From the NCBI GenBank assembly GCA_024281675.1, contig JAMXAG010000004.1:62001-126000 (forward strand): a DNA stretch of 64,000 nucleotides, in the 5' to 3' direction. The stretch is from Nitrosomonas sp. (GTDB taxonomy: Bacteria; Pseudomonadota; Gammaproteobacteria; Burkholderiales; Nitrosomonadaceae). The position numbers and the translations under genes are program-made. Of this stretch, positions 28,158 to 37,956 are shown piece after piece; within the stretch, counting starts at the first letter, position 1; each line of letters begins with the position of its first letter. The notes below the pieces were generated by a model. The model did not search any database. It worked only from the letters and a program-made list of their open reading frames with translations, and was not told where the DNA came from.

Positions 28158-29447
28158 ATGTATCAATCACTTCTCAACAAAGAAAATACACTTGCAGTTA
28201 TTGGGCTAGGCTATGTAGGATTACCCATTGCATTATCATTTGCTAGAAAAATCAAGGTAATAGGATTTGATATCCATGCACATAGATTAGAAATGATGCG
28301 TAATAACATTGACCCTAGCAACGAGTTGACTAGAGATGATTTCATTGATTGCGATATCGAATTCACAAATGATTTGAATGTCTTAAAAAAAGCAAAATTT
28401 TTTATCGTAGCTGTACCTACCCCTGTTGATTCACATAATGTTCCTGATTTAACATCTGTTTTAAGGGCCTCCGAAACGGTTGGGAAAGTTATTAAAAAAG
28501 GCGATTATGTAGTATATGAATCAACGGTATACCCCGGATGCACGGAAGAAGATTGCTTACCTGTTATAGAAAAATCATCAGGATTGAAAGCCGGTATCGA
28601 TTTTAAATATGGATATTCACCTGAAAGGATCAATCCTGGCGATAAACTTCATACACTGGAAACTATCGTAAAAGTAGTATCCGGAAATGATGCGGAAGCG
28701 CTTGATCAAATTGCGAAGGTTTATCATTTGGTAGTGAAGGCAGGCATACATCGAGCTAGCTCAGTGAAGGTAGCCGAAGCGGCAAAGATTATTGAAAATA
28801 CACAACGTGATTTAAATATCGCCCTCATGAATGAGCTATCAATCATTTTCGATAAAATGAATATCAATACTTTTGAAGTACTTGAAGCGGCCGGAACCAA
28901 ATGGAATTTTCTGAAGTTCTTTCCTGGACTCGTTGGAGGTCATTGTATCGGTGTAGATCCTTATTATCTTACTTACAAATCACAACAACTCGGCTATAAC
29001 AGTCGCGTCATTTTATCTGGTAGAACAATTAATGACGAAATGGCTAATCATATTGCAAAAAAAACGGTTCAAGCCATCATTAAATCCGGCGTAAATGTAG
29101 CGCAAGCTAAAGTGCTCATTATGGGATGCACATTCAAGGAAAACGTATCGGATATCCGCAATTCAAAAGTAGCTGATGTGTATAATGAGCTGATTGCATA
29201 CCAGGTACAGGTAGATGTATCCGATCCTCGCGCAAATAGTGATGAAGTTAAACATGAATATGGCTTTAGTTTATGTGAAAAAATAGGAACAAGTTATGAC
29301 GCAGTCATTGCAACAGTTGGTCACAATGACTACAAAGACTTAACTGAGGAATATTTCAAATCACTGTTAAAACCCAATGGCATTTTAGTTGATATCAAAG
29401 GCCAGTTCAGGAACAAGATTCAGAACTTGAAATACTGGAGCCTTTAA
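28158..29447 (+). CDS. Nucleotide-sugar 6-dehydrogenase (UDP-GalNAc/GlcNAc dehydrogenase type)
   Basis: The enzyme oxidises the C6 hydroxyl of a UDP-sugar to a uronic acid with NAD. The Rossmann motif VIGLGYVGLPIALSFAR is near residues 14-30. The catalytic cysteine (about 263) sits in GGHCIGVDPYYLTYKSQQLGY, the signature of the WbpO/TviB group. The C-terminal domain has MGCTFKENVSDIRNSK. The frame opens with a TTG at 28131; the ATG at 28158 is preferred although its ribosome-binding site is weak. The stop overlaps the epimerase start (TAATG), and the pair matches the tviB-tviC/wbpO-wbpP module that makes UDP-GalNAcA. Confidence 0.9.
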   Translation: MYQSLLNKENTLAVIGLGYVGLPIALSFARKIKVIGFDIHAHRLEMMRNNIDPSNELTRDDFIDCDIEFTNDLNVLKKAKFFIVAVPTPVDSHNVPDLTSVLRASETVGKVIKKGDYVVYESTVYPGCTEEDCLPVIEKSSGLKAGIDFKYGYSPERINPGDKLHTLETIVKVVSGNDAEALDQIAKVYHLVVKAGIHRASSVKVAEAAKIIENTQRDLNIALMNELSIIFDKMNINTFEVLEAAGTKWNFLKFFPGLVGGHCIGVDPYYLTYKSQQLGYNSRVILSGRTINDEMANHIAKKTVQAIIKSGVNVAQAKVLIMGCTFKENVSDIRNSKVADVYNELIAYQVQVDVSDPRANSDEVKHEYGFSLCEKIGTSYDAVIATVGHNDYKDLTEEYFKSLLKPNGILVDIKGQFRNKIQNLKYWSL

Positions 29448-30430
29448 TGACTTTATTTCATTCAAGTTCGCTTGATCAGCATACTTTTCTTATCACTGGG
29501 GGGGCCGGTTTCATCGGCTCGCATATCGTTGAATACCTGTTAAACAATAAAGCTAAAAAAGTCAGGGTATTGGATAACCTGAGCACAGGTCTACAAAAGA
29601 ATATAGATCTCTTTAGTAATCATCCAGCTTTTGAATTCATTCAGGGTGATATAAGAGATTTTGCTATTTGTCAGAAAGCTTGTGAAGGAATAGATTATGT
29701 TTCCCACCAAGCAGCGCTGGGCTCGGTTCCTCGCTCGATAAAAGACCCACTCACTACCAATGAAGTCAATATTACTGGCTTCATTAACATGATAACTGCT
29801 GCAAAAGATGCACACATTAAAACATTTGTATACGCTTCATCGTCCTCTGTTTACGGCAGTGAACCCACGCTACCCAAAATTGAAAATCGCGTAGGAGAGC
29901 CACTCTCACCTTATGCGGTAACAAAAAAAACAAATGAACTATATGCTTCTGTTTTTCATGAGCTATATGGCATGCAAATCATTGGTTTTAGATATTTTAA
30001 TGTATTTGGACCAAGACAAGATCCCAACGGTCCCTATGCAGCCGTTATACCGCTTTTCATCAAAGGCATACTCGACAAAACACCTGTTTATATCAATGGT
30101 GATGGTGAACAAACTCGTGATTTCACGTTTGTGGATAATGCTGTACAAGCCAATATTCGCGGCCTATTTTGCGAAAATCAGCAAGCTTTTGGTAAAGTAA
30201 TCAATGTAGCCGTCGGTGAAAAATTTACCGTAAACTATATGTACGATGCAATCAAGGATATGTTGCAATCTCAACATGAAGCAACCCATCGAGCCCCACG
30301 TGCTGGAGATATCCGCAACTCCTTGGCAGATACCTCATTGGCCCATGCCTTGATTGGATATGCCCCAACACATCGTTTTATGGATGGATTGAAAGAAACC
30401 GTGAATTTCTTTGTAAAAATTTATCGATAG
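29447..30430 (+). CDS. UDP-sugar 4-epimerase (WbpP/TviC type)
   Basis: This short-chain dehydrogenase-type epimerase interconverts UDP-GlcNAc and UDP-GalNAc or their uronic acids. The N-terminus has the NAD motif ITGGAGFIGSHIVEYLL. The catalytic Ser/Thr region is YASSSSVYGS and the YxxxK pair lies in SPYAVTKK. FRYFNVFGPRQDPNGPYAAVIP and NGDGEQTRDFTFVDNAV are also typical. The length of 327 residues is normal. It is coupled to the dehydrogenase and ends before a strong terminator, so the two form a closed operon feeding surface polysaccharide. Confidence 0.92.
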   Translation: MTLFHSSSLDQHTFLITGGAGFIGSHIVEYLLNNKAKKVRVLDNLSTGLQKNIDLFSNHPAFEFIQGDIRDFAICQKACEGIDYVSHQAALGSVPRSIKDPLTTNEVNITGFINMITAAKDAHIKTFVYASSSSVYGSEPTLPKIENRVGEPLSPYAVTKKTNELYASVFHELYGMQIIGFRYFNVFGPRQDPNGPYAAVIPLFIKGILDKTPVYINGDGEQTRDFTFVDNAVQANIRGLFCENQQAFGKVINVAVGEKFTVNYMYDAIKDMLQSQHEATHRAPRAGDIRNSLADTSLAHALIGYAPTHRFMDGLKETVNFFVKIYR

Positions 30431-30436
30431 CTTCTT

Positions 30437-30473
30437 AAGCTAGAAACCTCGTTTTACTCGAGGAATCTAGCTT
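30437..30473. terminator. Bidirectional terminator between epimerase and smbP
   Basis: AAGCTAGA-CCTCG and CGAGG-TCTAGCTT pair over 13 bases with a short internal mismatch. The hairpin stands in the 50 bases between convergent genes. Confidence 0.7.
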
Positions 30474-30480
30474 GGATTTA

Positions 30481-30834
30481 TTAACTGCCAGTAGATTGTT
30501 GTAAGTGAATCAAAGCTTCACTGACATGCTTGGTAGCTTCATCTGCATGATTTTGTTTGGCGTGTTCAATAGCCTCATTCAGATGCTTAACAGATTCAGA
30601 AGCATGTTGTTTATTGGCACCTGAAAGTTCATTCTCCGCAGCTTCTGCATGTTTCAAGCTTTCTTCTGCATGTTCCAACAATACCTTAGTATGGCCTGCT
30701 TTCCCATGAGTTTGTGCAGATTCTGCATGTTTTATTGCTTCTGCAGTATGCGGATTGATATCCGCAGCAACCAGCGGAAAACTAATAAGAAGTGTGATGA
30801 TCGCGATTACTAGTAATGATTTAATGCATTTCAT
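30481..30834 (-). CDS. SmbP-like small periplasmic metal-binding protein
   Basis: After a signal peptide (SLLVIAIITLLISFPLVAA) the mature part is a His-, Glu- and Ala-rich helical protein with repeating seven-residue units such as AIKHAES, LLEHAEE, SLKHAEA, AIEHAKQ and ATKHVSE. This is the pattern of SmbP, the small metal-binding protein first found in Nitrosomonas europaea, which binds copper and other metals through the regularly spaced histidines. This copy lacks cysteine after the signal peptide. The gene stands alone, bounded by a terminator. A role in periplasmic copper buffering is inferred from the family. Confidence 0.85.
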   Translation of the reverse strand: MKCIKSLLVIAIITLLISFPLVAADINPHTAEAIKHAESAQTHGKAGHTKVLLEHAEESLKHAEAAENELSGANKQHASESVKHLNEAIEHAKQNHADEATKHVSEALIHLQQSTGS

Positions 30835-30984
30835 AAGCCTATCCTTTTTATACTCCGTTATTAAAAGAAAGAATTCGCCATTCAGTTTCCTAACTCACAG
30901 TGAACAGTGTAATTCTATAAAAATAGACTAATACGATTAACAGTAGTTCAAATTACCTTCACATAACCCATTCAATATTAGCCA

Positions 30985-31752
30985 TTATTTCAACAGGCCA
31001 TTAAGAATCTCGTAATCAATCCATTGCTGTTTAAAAGTTTCTCCACTGATTTGTGTAAACGGTTTTTCTGGCTCACCCAAATCAGACAAAATTGCTAGCG
31101 CACCAGAAAAGTCTTGCAAATGTGTGTAACCGTTGACTGTAATCAATGTTAGCAGATTTGCCGCCATTGCTGACTTTAACCCATTCTCAGAGTCTTCAAT
31201 TGCAATACATTGCCGCGCATCCAATTTAAGCTGGTTCAATACCCAGTGATAAATATCAGGAGCAGGTTTCTTCATCGGCACAATATCTCCGGCACCAATC
31301 ACATCAAACCAATCAATGGACTCTTCTCCAAGGGTGGATTTTAGCAGTGAAGTAACATTTTCCAACGTGGTGGTTGTGGCAATGGCTAACATTATTTTTT
31401 TGTCACGCAATTCATGGATCAATCGGACTACTCCTGGCCGTAGTGGAATGCTACCTTTTTCCATGAGCATTTCATAAAAACCTGTTTTGGTTTTATGTAA
31501 ATGTGCGATCCAATCTTTCAAATCATTTCTGTTCAATAATCCTGGAGAGTATCTTTCCATGTAATAGCGAATGCGCTCTTTACCACCCGTTATTTGTAAT
31601 AATTCACCATAAAGCTCGATACTCCATTGCCAGTTCAATCCATTTTCTTTGAATGCTTGATTAAAAGCGACACGGTGACCATCTTGTTCGGTATCCGCGA
31701 GTGTCCCATCAACGTCAAATAAAACAGCTTGCAAAGTGTTACCAAAATTCAT
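30985..31752 (-). CDS. cbbY: CbbY-type HAD phosphatase
   Basis: The HAD nucleophile motif is FDVDGTLADTE with Asp13 and Asp15. The later motifs are IATTTT (motif II) and VPMKKPAPDIYHWVLNQL / AIEDSENGL (motifs III and IV). CbbY removes misfire products such as xylulose-1,5-bisphosphate that inhibit RuBisCO. It usually sits in cbb operons, but no other Calvin-cycle gene is near here. The extended cap region and 255-residue length agree with CbbY rather than Gph. It is 22 bases downstream of the Sua5 gene on the same strand. Confidence 0.85.
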   Translation of the reverse strand: MNFGNTLQAVLFDVDGTLADTEQDGHRVAFNQAFKENGLNWQWSIELYGELLQITGGKERIRYYMERYSPGLLNRNDLKDWIAHLHKTKTGFYEMLMEKGSIPLRPGVVRLIHELRDKKIMLAIATTTTLENVTSLLKSTLGEESIDWFDVIGAGDIVPMKKPAPDIYHWVLNQLKLDARQCIAIEDSENGLKSAMAANLLTLITVNGYTHLQDFSGALAILSDLGEPEKPFTQISGETFKQQWIDYEILNGLLK

Positions 31753-31774
31753 ACGAATTTACCTTAAAATAAAC

Positions 31775-32806
31775 TTATATTGTGTGATGACTGGCTCGCT
31801 GCAGGCGATCCTCAATAGCTAGCCAACTGGAGTGATCGGGCACCATTTCGACTAATAAATAATCAAATCCTACCTGGTCCAATTGATGCAAAATCGCATA
31901 CAACTCCCTACCATAAGATTCGGGATCATTGGGCATGGAGCAATGCTGCAAATATTCATTTTGCTGCAAAGGTCGTTGAATAGTCGACCAAGTGATAACC
32001 ATCGTTTTTAACTGCTGACTCGTCAATTTTTGTGCGTACTGCCACAGTTGTTCTGTCGCACACAATTTGAGCGGTGTCGTTGGCGCATAGTGCGAAGGCA
32101 ACGATCCTGGTACGCGAGTCGTGGATGAATCTGTCCGATGCATCATACTAATCGAAGCACCGAATACTGATTCGAGTTCAGCCAAAGTGATTCCACCAGG
32201 CCTAAGCACCTTAGGATTATCACCCACAAAACTGACTATCGTGCTTTCCAAACCGACTGTACACGATCCTCCATCTAAAATCATGTTGACTTCTGCACCC
32301 AACTCTTTCTGCACATGCGCTGCCGTTGTTGGACTGATCCGACCGAAACGATTAGCAGAAGGTGCAGCGAGCGCTTTCCCCTGCCCTAGAGATCGAAGCA
32401 AGGCCAATGCAATAGGATGACTGGGAACACGTACTCCCACAGTATCTTGCCCACCCGTTACAACATCCGACACACGTCGATTGCGCTTCAGAATCAAAGT
32501 CAATGGCCCAGGCCAGAATTGTGTTGCGAGCTTCAAAGCACTATCCGGTATTGCTTGTGCCCATTCGTGCAGATACGAAAAATCAGCGATATGCACTATC
32601 AGAGGATGATTCATTGGTCTTTGTTTGATACGATAAATATCGCTAACCGCTTTGATATTTGTTGCATCAGCACCAAGACCATAAACTGTTTCTGTCGGAA
32701 AAGCGACGACTCCACCCGCATTCAAGATACTCACAGCACGGGAAACTTGTTCGCGCTGTTGCTTCGTAATAACAGCGCTTTCCAAAGAAAAAGATGAGGC
32801 TTTCAT
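31775..32806 (-). CDS. L-threonylcarbamoyladenylate synthase (Sua5 type)
   Basis: This enzyme makes threonylcarbamoyl-AMP from threonine, bicarbonate and ATP for the t6A37 modification of ANN-decoding tRNAs. The YrdC domain spans about the first 210 residues (GGVVAFPTETVYGLGADATN, KQRPMNHPLIVHI, ALAAPSANRFGRISPTTA). A C-terminal Sua5 domain follows (PGSLPSHYAPTTPL). The 343-residue length is that of Sua5 rather than the short TsaC. It lies between nadA and cbbY. Confidence 0.94.
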   Translation of the reverse strand: MKASSFSLESAVITKQQREQVSRAVSILNAGGVVAFPTETVYGLGADATNIKAVSDIYRIKQRPMNHPLIVHIADFSYLHEWAQAIPDSALKLATQFWPGPLTLILKRNRRVSDVVTGGQDTVGVRVPSHPIALALLRSLGQGKALAAPSANRFGRISPTTAAHVQKELGAEVNMILDGGSCTVGLESTIVSFVGDNPKVLRPGGITLAELESVFGASISMMHRTDSSTTRVPGSLPSHYAPTTPLKLCATEQLWQYAQKLTSQQLKTMVITWSTIQRPLQQNEYLQHCSMPNDPESYGRELYAILHQLDQVGFDYLLVEMVPDHSSWLAIEDRLQRASHHTI

Positions 32807-32819
32807 AGTATAAATAAAA

Positions 32820-33917
32820 CTATGAAATCTTTAGCATTCGATCCAATGATAATTTGGCAAGCTTGGCCTCATTTTCTGGCACTTTGATTTGATTGACCAC
32901 ATTACCATTGACTAGATTTTCCAGTGTCCAAGCCAGATGCTGTGGATCAATACGCGCCATGGTTGAACACATACACACCATCGGTGACATAAATTGAATG
33001 ATCTTTCCTTGTGGTTTAAACTCCTCAGTAATTCGACTGACCAGATTCAATTCGGTGCCGACTAACCAACGCGTATTGTTTGGCGCTTCGGCAATAGTTC
33101 TAATAATATATTCTGTAGAGCCAACAAAATCGGATGCTTTACAAACTTCAAAACTGCACTCTGGATGAGAAATAACAATGCCATCTGGATGCTGATTACG
33201 AAACCGAATAATGTGATGCGGTTGAAACATTTGATGAACCGAGCAATGACCTTTCCACAGTAGAATTTTGGCTTTCTTAATTTGCTCAGGTGTAAGCCCT
33301 CCTAAAGGCTCATCAAAATTCCACACCGCCATTTCATCCAAAGGAATACCCAACTGATGTCCACTCCAACGTCCTAAATGCTGGTCTGGAAAAAACAATA
33401 CTTTTTCTCGCTGCTTAAAAGACCATCGCAATACTTTACCGGCATTGCTGGAAGTACATACAATTCCACCGTGCTCACCACAGAAGGCTTTCAGATCCGC
33501 CGCCGAATTGATATAGGTTACCGGTGTAATTTTTTCATCGGGATCCAACACATCCGCTAAATCATGCCACGCTCGCTCTACGTTCGACAAACTAGCCATA
33601 TCCGCCATTGAACAACCTGCGGACATATCAGGTAAAATAGCCACTTGCTGTGGGCTAGAAAGAATATCTGCGACTTCTGCCATAAAATGCACACCGCAGA
33701 AAACTAGGTAATCTGCATCGGTTTGTGCCGCCAAAAATGAAAGCTTTAAGGAATCGCCCGTCAAATCTGCATGCCGATAAACATCGGCACGTTGATAGTG
33801 ATGTGCCAAAACAACCGCACGCTTGCCGAGCATTTTTTTGGCTTCGATGATGCGCTGAGCACACGCCTCATCTTGTAATAAATCATAATGTTCAAAATCA
33901 ATTGCTTCATGCTGCAT
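32820..33917 (-). CDS. nadA: Quinolinate synthase
   Basis: NadA condenses iminoaspartate with dihydroxyacetone phosphate to quinolinate for NAD synthesis, using a [4Fe-4S] cluster. Conserved blocks are VLAHHYQRADVYRHADLTGDS, VCTSSNAGKVLRW, HPECSFEVCKASDFVGST and FMSPMVCMCSTMARI, which contain the cluster cysteines. The length of 365 residues fits the long bacterial form. No nadB or nadC is in the window. It begins the nadA-sua5-cbbY series on the minus strand. Confidence 0.96.
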   Translation of the reverse strand: MQHEAIDFEHYDLLQDEACAQRIIEAKKMLGKRAVVLAHHYQRADVYRHADLTGDSLKLSFLAAQTDADYLVFCGVHFMAEVADILSSPQQVAILPDMSAGCSMADMASLSNVERAWHDLADVLDPDEKITPVTYINSAADLKAFCGEHGGIVCTSSNAGKVLRWSFKQREKVLFFPDQHLGRWSGHQLGIPLDEMAVWNFDEPLGGLTPEQIKKAKILLWKGHCSVHQMFQPHHIIRFRNQHPDGIVISHPECSFEVCKASDFVGSTEYIIRTIAEAPNNTRWLVGTELNLVSRITEEFKPQGKIIQFMSPMVCMCSTMARIDPQHLAWTLENLVNGNVVNQIKVPENEAKLAKLSLDRMLKIS

Positions 33918-34153
33918 AATGTTTATTTACTTCCAGTAATGGTGGCTGAAATGATGCACATTATCATATTAAGGTACAGATTCAAATGCGCTATTTGAAG
34001 GTCAATATAAAAGAAAAGAGGAACTCATCATAAAAGTAAAAATATCCGGTTCTGATATAATTCATACCATACAAAACTTTGAATAGTCTTAAGTTGTGTT
34101 GAATAAATTAATTTTACTGCAATCACCAAACCAACCATTTTCCTTTATCTAAT

Positions 34154-34732
34154 ATGATTAAATATTCCCATATTAGTTTTCCTTTAGCGGTGTTTATTTT
34201 TCTCGCGCTGATAGCATTATGGTTGGATCAGATTTCTCGACCTTATGAATCCATCAACGGTAAAGGTATGTTTCATAATCCTGATTATATTATTGAAGGG
34301 GTATCGGGTATCCAAATGAATCATACACAAGCCAACCGTAGAAATTTCTCGGCGGAAACGTTATCGCATTATTTTGAAGAAAATGTTACACGTATGCAGC
34401 AAGTCAGTTTTGTAAACTCTGGGCAAGGCAAACCTGTGTTTCGCTTACAAGCCGATATTGCGGAGATTAGAGATAAAAACAAAAATATCTATTTAAAAGA
34501 AAACATCACTGCTATTCGCGGCACTGAAAATGAAAAAGATCAAATTACTTTGACTACCGATTTTCTATATCTTATTCCTGATGAAAGCATGGTCATCACA
34601 GATCACGCTGTAACGATTTCTAAATTAGGCTCTACAATTAGTGCCATCGGGATGGAATTGGATAATCAAACCGGTATTCTGCAGCTCCTATCTAACGTAA
34701 AAGCCATTAACTTCAAATCATCATCGAAATAA
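34154..34732 (+). CDS. lptC: LPS export protein LptC
   Basis: LptC is a bitopic inner-membrane protein that passes LPS from the LptBFG transporter to LptA. A single N-terminal helix (ISFPLAVFIFLALIALWLD) is followed by the LptC beta-jellyroll (DYIIEGVSGIQMNHTQ onwards). The 192-residue length is typical. The stop and the lptA start overlap as TAATG. It opens the lptC-lptA-lptB-rpoN cluster. Confidence 0.92.
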   Translation: MIKYSHISFPLAVFIFLALIALWLDQISRPYESINGKGMFHNPDYIIEGVSGIQMNHTQANRRNFSAETLSHYFEENVTRMQQVSFVNSGQGKPVFRLQADIAEIRDKNKNIYLKENITAIRGTENEKDQITLTTDFLYLIPDESMVITDHAVTISKLGSTISAIGMELDNQTGILQLLSNVKAINFKSSSK

Positions 34733-35262
34733 TGAAATTATTATTCACGGCTTGTGCTTTGTCATTTTTTATTACTGCTAACGTATTGGCTGAAAAAGCT
34801 GATCGAAACAAACCGATACATCTTGAAGCGGACCGAGCGACAGTTGAAGATGTCAATCGCAAAGAATCCACTCGTATCAGTACGTTTATTGGCAACGTCA
34901 TCCTCACTCAAGGCACGCTACGCATTAAAGCAGACAAATTGGTCATGAAAGAAGACATCAATGGCTTCCGTCATGCCACAGCAACTGGGAATTTGGTCAC
35001 CTTTCGCCAAAAACGTGATGGTTTGAATGAATATGTCGAAGGTTGGAGTGAACGCGCTGAATACGATAGTAAAGCTGACAAAATTGAATTATTCCGTCGT
35101 GCTCGCTTGAAACGTGGCGAAGATGAAGTAAACGGTGACTACATTTCTTATGAAATGAGCAATGAATTTTTCAAAGTGGTTGGAAATGATAATCGTAATA
35201 TCGAATCAGCTCCTAACAAAAGAGTGCGTATCACCATTCAACCCAAGAATAAATCAGAATAA
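34732..35262 (+). CDS. lptA: LPS periplasmic bridge protein LptA
   Basis: LptA forms the periplasmic bridge that carries LPS to the outer membrane. It has a signal peptide (LLFTACALSFFITANVLA) and an OstA-like beta-jellyroll (PIHLEADRATVEDVNRKESTRISTFIGNV, then LRIKADKLVM). The length of 176 residues is normal. The gene is coupled to lptC and followed by lptB after 37 bases. Confidence 0.93.
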   Translation: MKLLFTACALSFFITANVLAEKADRNKPIHLEADRATVEDVNRKESTRISTFIGNVILTQGTLRIKADKLVMKEDINGFRHATATGNLVTFRQKRDGLNEYVEGWSERAEYDSKADKIELFRRARLKRGEDEVNGDYISYEMSNEFFKVVGNDNRNIESAPNKRVRITIQPKNKSE

Positions 35263-35299
35263 TTAATCTACACGGCATCGAAATAAGCGGCAACCTGGA

Positions 35300-36022
35300 A
35301 TGAGTGAATTAAAAGCGAATCAGCTGAAAAAAAATTATAAATCACGCACTGTAGTTAAAGATGTATCATTTTCGCTGAATAGTGGTGAAGTCGTTGGACT
35401 ACTGGGACCCAACGGTGCCGGCAAAACCACTTGCTTTTATATGGTAGTCGGGCTTGTTGGCTTGGATGGCGGCGAAATAACATTGGATGATATTGACCTC
35501 AGCCGATTACCCATTCACCAACGCGCAAAACTTGGTTTAAGCTACTTACCCCAAGAGACTTCTATCTTTCGACGCCTAACCGTTGAAGAGAATATTTTAG
35601 GGGTATTGGAATTACAAAACTTCGAAGAGGACGAAAAACAACGCCATTTAGATAGCCTATTAAACGATTTACATATCTCACATTTGCGTAATAATTCCGC
35701 TATGAGTTTGTCCGGTGGCGAGCGCCGGCGTGTTGAAATTGCACGAGCTTTGGCATCGCAACCAAGGTTTATCTTGTTAGATGAACCGTTTGCTGGTGTT
35801 GATCCAATCGCAGTCATCGACATTCAGAAAGTTGTTGCCTTTCTCAGGCAACTCAATATTGGTGTCTTGATTACTGATCATAATGTTCGAGAAACTTTAG
35901 GAATCTGCGATCGGGCTTATATCATCAGTGAAGGGCATGTACTGGCAAAAGGCAAACCTGAGGAGATCATTCATGATGAACGAGTCAGAGCAGTTTATTT
36001 GGGTGAGCATTTTCGACTGTAA
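35300..36022 (+). CDS. lptB: LPS export ATPase LptB
   Basis: LptB is the cytoplasmic ATPase that powers LPS extraction. Walker A is GPNGAGKT at 36-43, signature [15 protein letters not shown] and Walker [17 protein letters not shown]. The C-terminal [27 protein letters not shown] is characteristic of LptB. The 240-residue length is standard. Confidence 0.97.
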   Translation: MSELKANQLKKNYKSRTVVKDVSFSLNSGEVVGLLGPNGAGKTTCFYMVVGLVGLDGGEITLDDIDLSRLPIHQRAKLGLSYLPQETSIFRRLTVEENILGVLELQNFEEDEKQRHLDSLLNDLHISHLRNNSAMSLSGGERRRVEIARALASQPRFILLDEPFAGVDPIAVIDIQKVVAFLRQLNIGVLITDHNVRETLGICDRAYIISEGHVLAKGKPEEIIHDERVRAVYLGEHFRL

Positions 36023-36074
36023 CATAATGAATAAACCAGTGAATTTTTAATATAATGGCCGTTTTCTTGGAATC

Positions 36075-37523
36075 ATGAAACCAGCACTGCAACTAAAGCT
36101 TTCGCATCAACTTAAACTGACACCTCAACTGCAACAATCGATACGATTGTTGCAACTCTCTACTATTGAGTTGAGTCAAGAAGTCGAGCGGATCGTGCAA
36201 GAAAACCCGTTGCTGGAATTGCAGGATACTCCCCGAATACCAGCTAATGATGATTACTCAGAGATTGAATCTAGCAATCATGAAACTAACAACGAAAGCA
36301 AGAATGCTGAAACACTTCCTTCTGAGAATTCGAATAAAGGCAACGAAGAATATGATAGCGGCACGGAATGGCAACAGGAAAATTTCCCAACGTACCAGGT
36401 TTTGGAAGACGATGACTACGATGAACCTCAAATCCCTGCAAAGCCTACCACTTTACGAGAACATTTACTTTCGCAAGTCGCCTGCTCACAAAGAGTTTCT
36501 GAATTCACCCGGAAAATTATTACTCTGCTGATTGATAGTTTGGATGATGACGGCTACCTAACACAATCCTTGGATGAGTTGAATGCATTCTTACCGCCTG
36601 AATTAGAAATTGATCCACATGATTTGGAAATTGCTTTGAAGGATTTACAAGCTCTCGACCCAGTTGGCGTAGGCGCACGCAATTTACAAGAATGCCTGCT
36701 CATACAACTGCAAGCCATGCCTGCACAAACGCCTTATCGAAGCGAAGCTTTTAAAATTGTTGCAGAGCATTTACATATCTGGGCATCTCATGACTACGGT
36801 CAAATCAAAAAATTACTGGGATGCAATGATAAGGCACTACAAGCAATTCAGAAGTTAATCACGCATTTAAATCCAAAACCTGGTGCAGAATTTAACGCAT
36901 CGATCGAACGATATGTTATACCAGACATTATTATAAAAAAGAAAAGTAGTGTTTGGGTTGCGGAGCTTAATATGGCTGCTTTACCGCGCCTAAATATTAA
37001 TCATCTGTATGCTAACATATTGAGACAAAATGGCACTGCCAATAACCTGTCAAGTCAACTGACTGAGGCTAAGTGGTTGATTAAGAATATTCAACAACGC
37101 TCACAAACGATCTTGCAAGTCGCTACTGCTATTGCTACGCGCCAACAGCAATTTTTTGAACATGGAGAAGTAGCTATGCGACCACTTGTTCTCAGAGAAA
37201 TCGCGGAAATATTAAATCTACACGAATCAACGGTTTCACGGGTGACAACACAGAAATTTATGCATACACCGCGTGGTATTTTTGAACTTAAGTATTTTTT
37301 TGGCAGTCATTTGGCAACAGATACTGGTGGCTCTTGCTCGGCCACAGCAATTCGCGCACTGATTAAGGAATTAGTTAAACAAGAAAATACTAAAAAACCT
37401 TTAAGCGATAGTAAAATCGCTGCAATTTTAATGCAACAAGGAATTGTTGTTGCACGCAGAACCATTACCAAGTACAGGGAAATATTACAAATCCCTCCAG
37501 CTAATCTTCGTAAATCATTTTAA
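36075..37523 (+). CDS. rpoN: RNA polymerase sigma-54 factor
   Basis: Sigma-54 directs transcription from -24/-12 promoters with enhancer-binding activators. The glutamine-rich region I (LKLTPQLQQSIRLLQLSTIEL) is at the start and an acidic region II follows. The core-binding and helix-turn-helix parts are present (REIAEILNLHESTVSRVTTQKF). The RpoN box is ARRTITKYRE at 460-469 (canonical ARRTVAKYRE). The length of 482 residues is normal. The order lptB-rpoN-hpf-ptsN-hprK is conserved in proteobacteria. Confidence 0.98.
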   Translation: MKPALQLKLSHQLKLTPQLQQSIRLLQLSTIELSQEVERIVQENPLLELQDTPRIPANDDYSEIESSNHETNNESKNAETLPSENSNKGNEEYDSGTEWQQENFPTYQVLEDDDYDEPQIPAKPTTLREHLLSQVACSQRVSEFTRKIITLLIDSLDDDGYLTQSLDELNAFLPPELEIDPHDLEIALKDLQALDPVGVGARNLQECLLIQLQAMPAQTPYRSEAFKIVAEHLHIWASHDYGQIKKLLGCNDKALQAIQKLITHLNPKPGAEFNASIERYVIPDIIIKKKSSVWVAELNMAALPRLNINHLYANILRQNGTANNLSSQLTEAKWLIKNIQQRSQTILQVATAIATRQQQFFEHGEVAMRPLVLREIAEILNLHESTVSRVTTQKFMHTPRGIFELKYFFGSHLATDTGGSCSATAIRALIKELVKQENTKKPLSDSKIAAILMQQGIVVARRTITKYREILQIPPANLRKSF

Positions 37524-37541
37524 ATAGAATAAAGGATCATT

Positions 37542-37868
37542 ATGAATCTTAAACTTATCGGCAATCATGTGGAAATTACCGAAGCATTGCGTGAATACGT
37601 TACTTCAAAAATCGGTAAAATTACACGGCATTTCGATCATGTTATTGATGTTAGTGTCATCTTGTCGGTAGAAAAACTAATACAAAAAGCAGAAGCGAAC
37701 ATTCATATCCGCGGTAAAGATATTTTTGTCGAAACAGAAAGTGAAAATATGTATGCATCGATTGACAGTTTAGTCGACAAATTGGATAGGCAAATACTGA
37801 AGCATAAAGAGAAGAACCTTGAAAAACGCAACCATAGCGGGTTAAAAGATCAGGATTTTGAATCTTAA
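37542..37868 (+). CDS. hpf: Ribosome hibernation promoting factor (short form)
   Basis: The 108-residue protein matches the short HPF/YhbH family, which binds the 30S subunit and promotes 100S dimers in stationary phase. The first part MNLKLIGNHVEITEALREYVTSKI and the VSVILSVEKL and DMYASIDSLVDKL-like blocks are typical (here ENMYASIDSLVDKLDRQI). It begins 19 bases after rpoN with a ribosome-binding site (AAAGGA). Confidence 0.94.
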   Translation: MNLKLIGNHVEITEALREYVTSKIGKITRHFDHVIDVSVILSVEKLIQKAEANIHIRGKDIFVETESENMYASIDSLVDKLDRQILKHKEKNLEKRNHSGLKDQDFES

Positions 37869-37956
37869 TCGTACTGAGTTTTTCCATAAAGACCATCACG
37901 TACAAGTGTACTTAACAATATTCCGTCAAAATAATTATTAAATAAACACATTCTTA

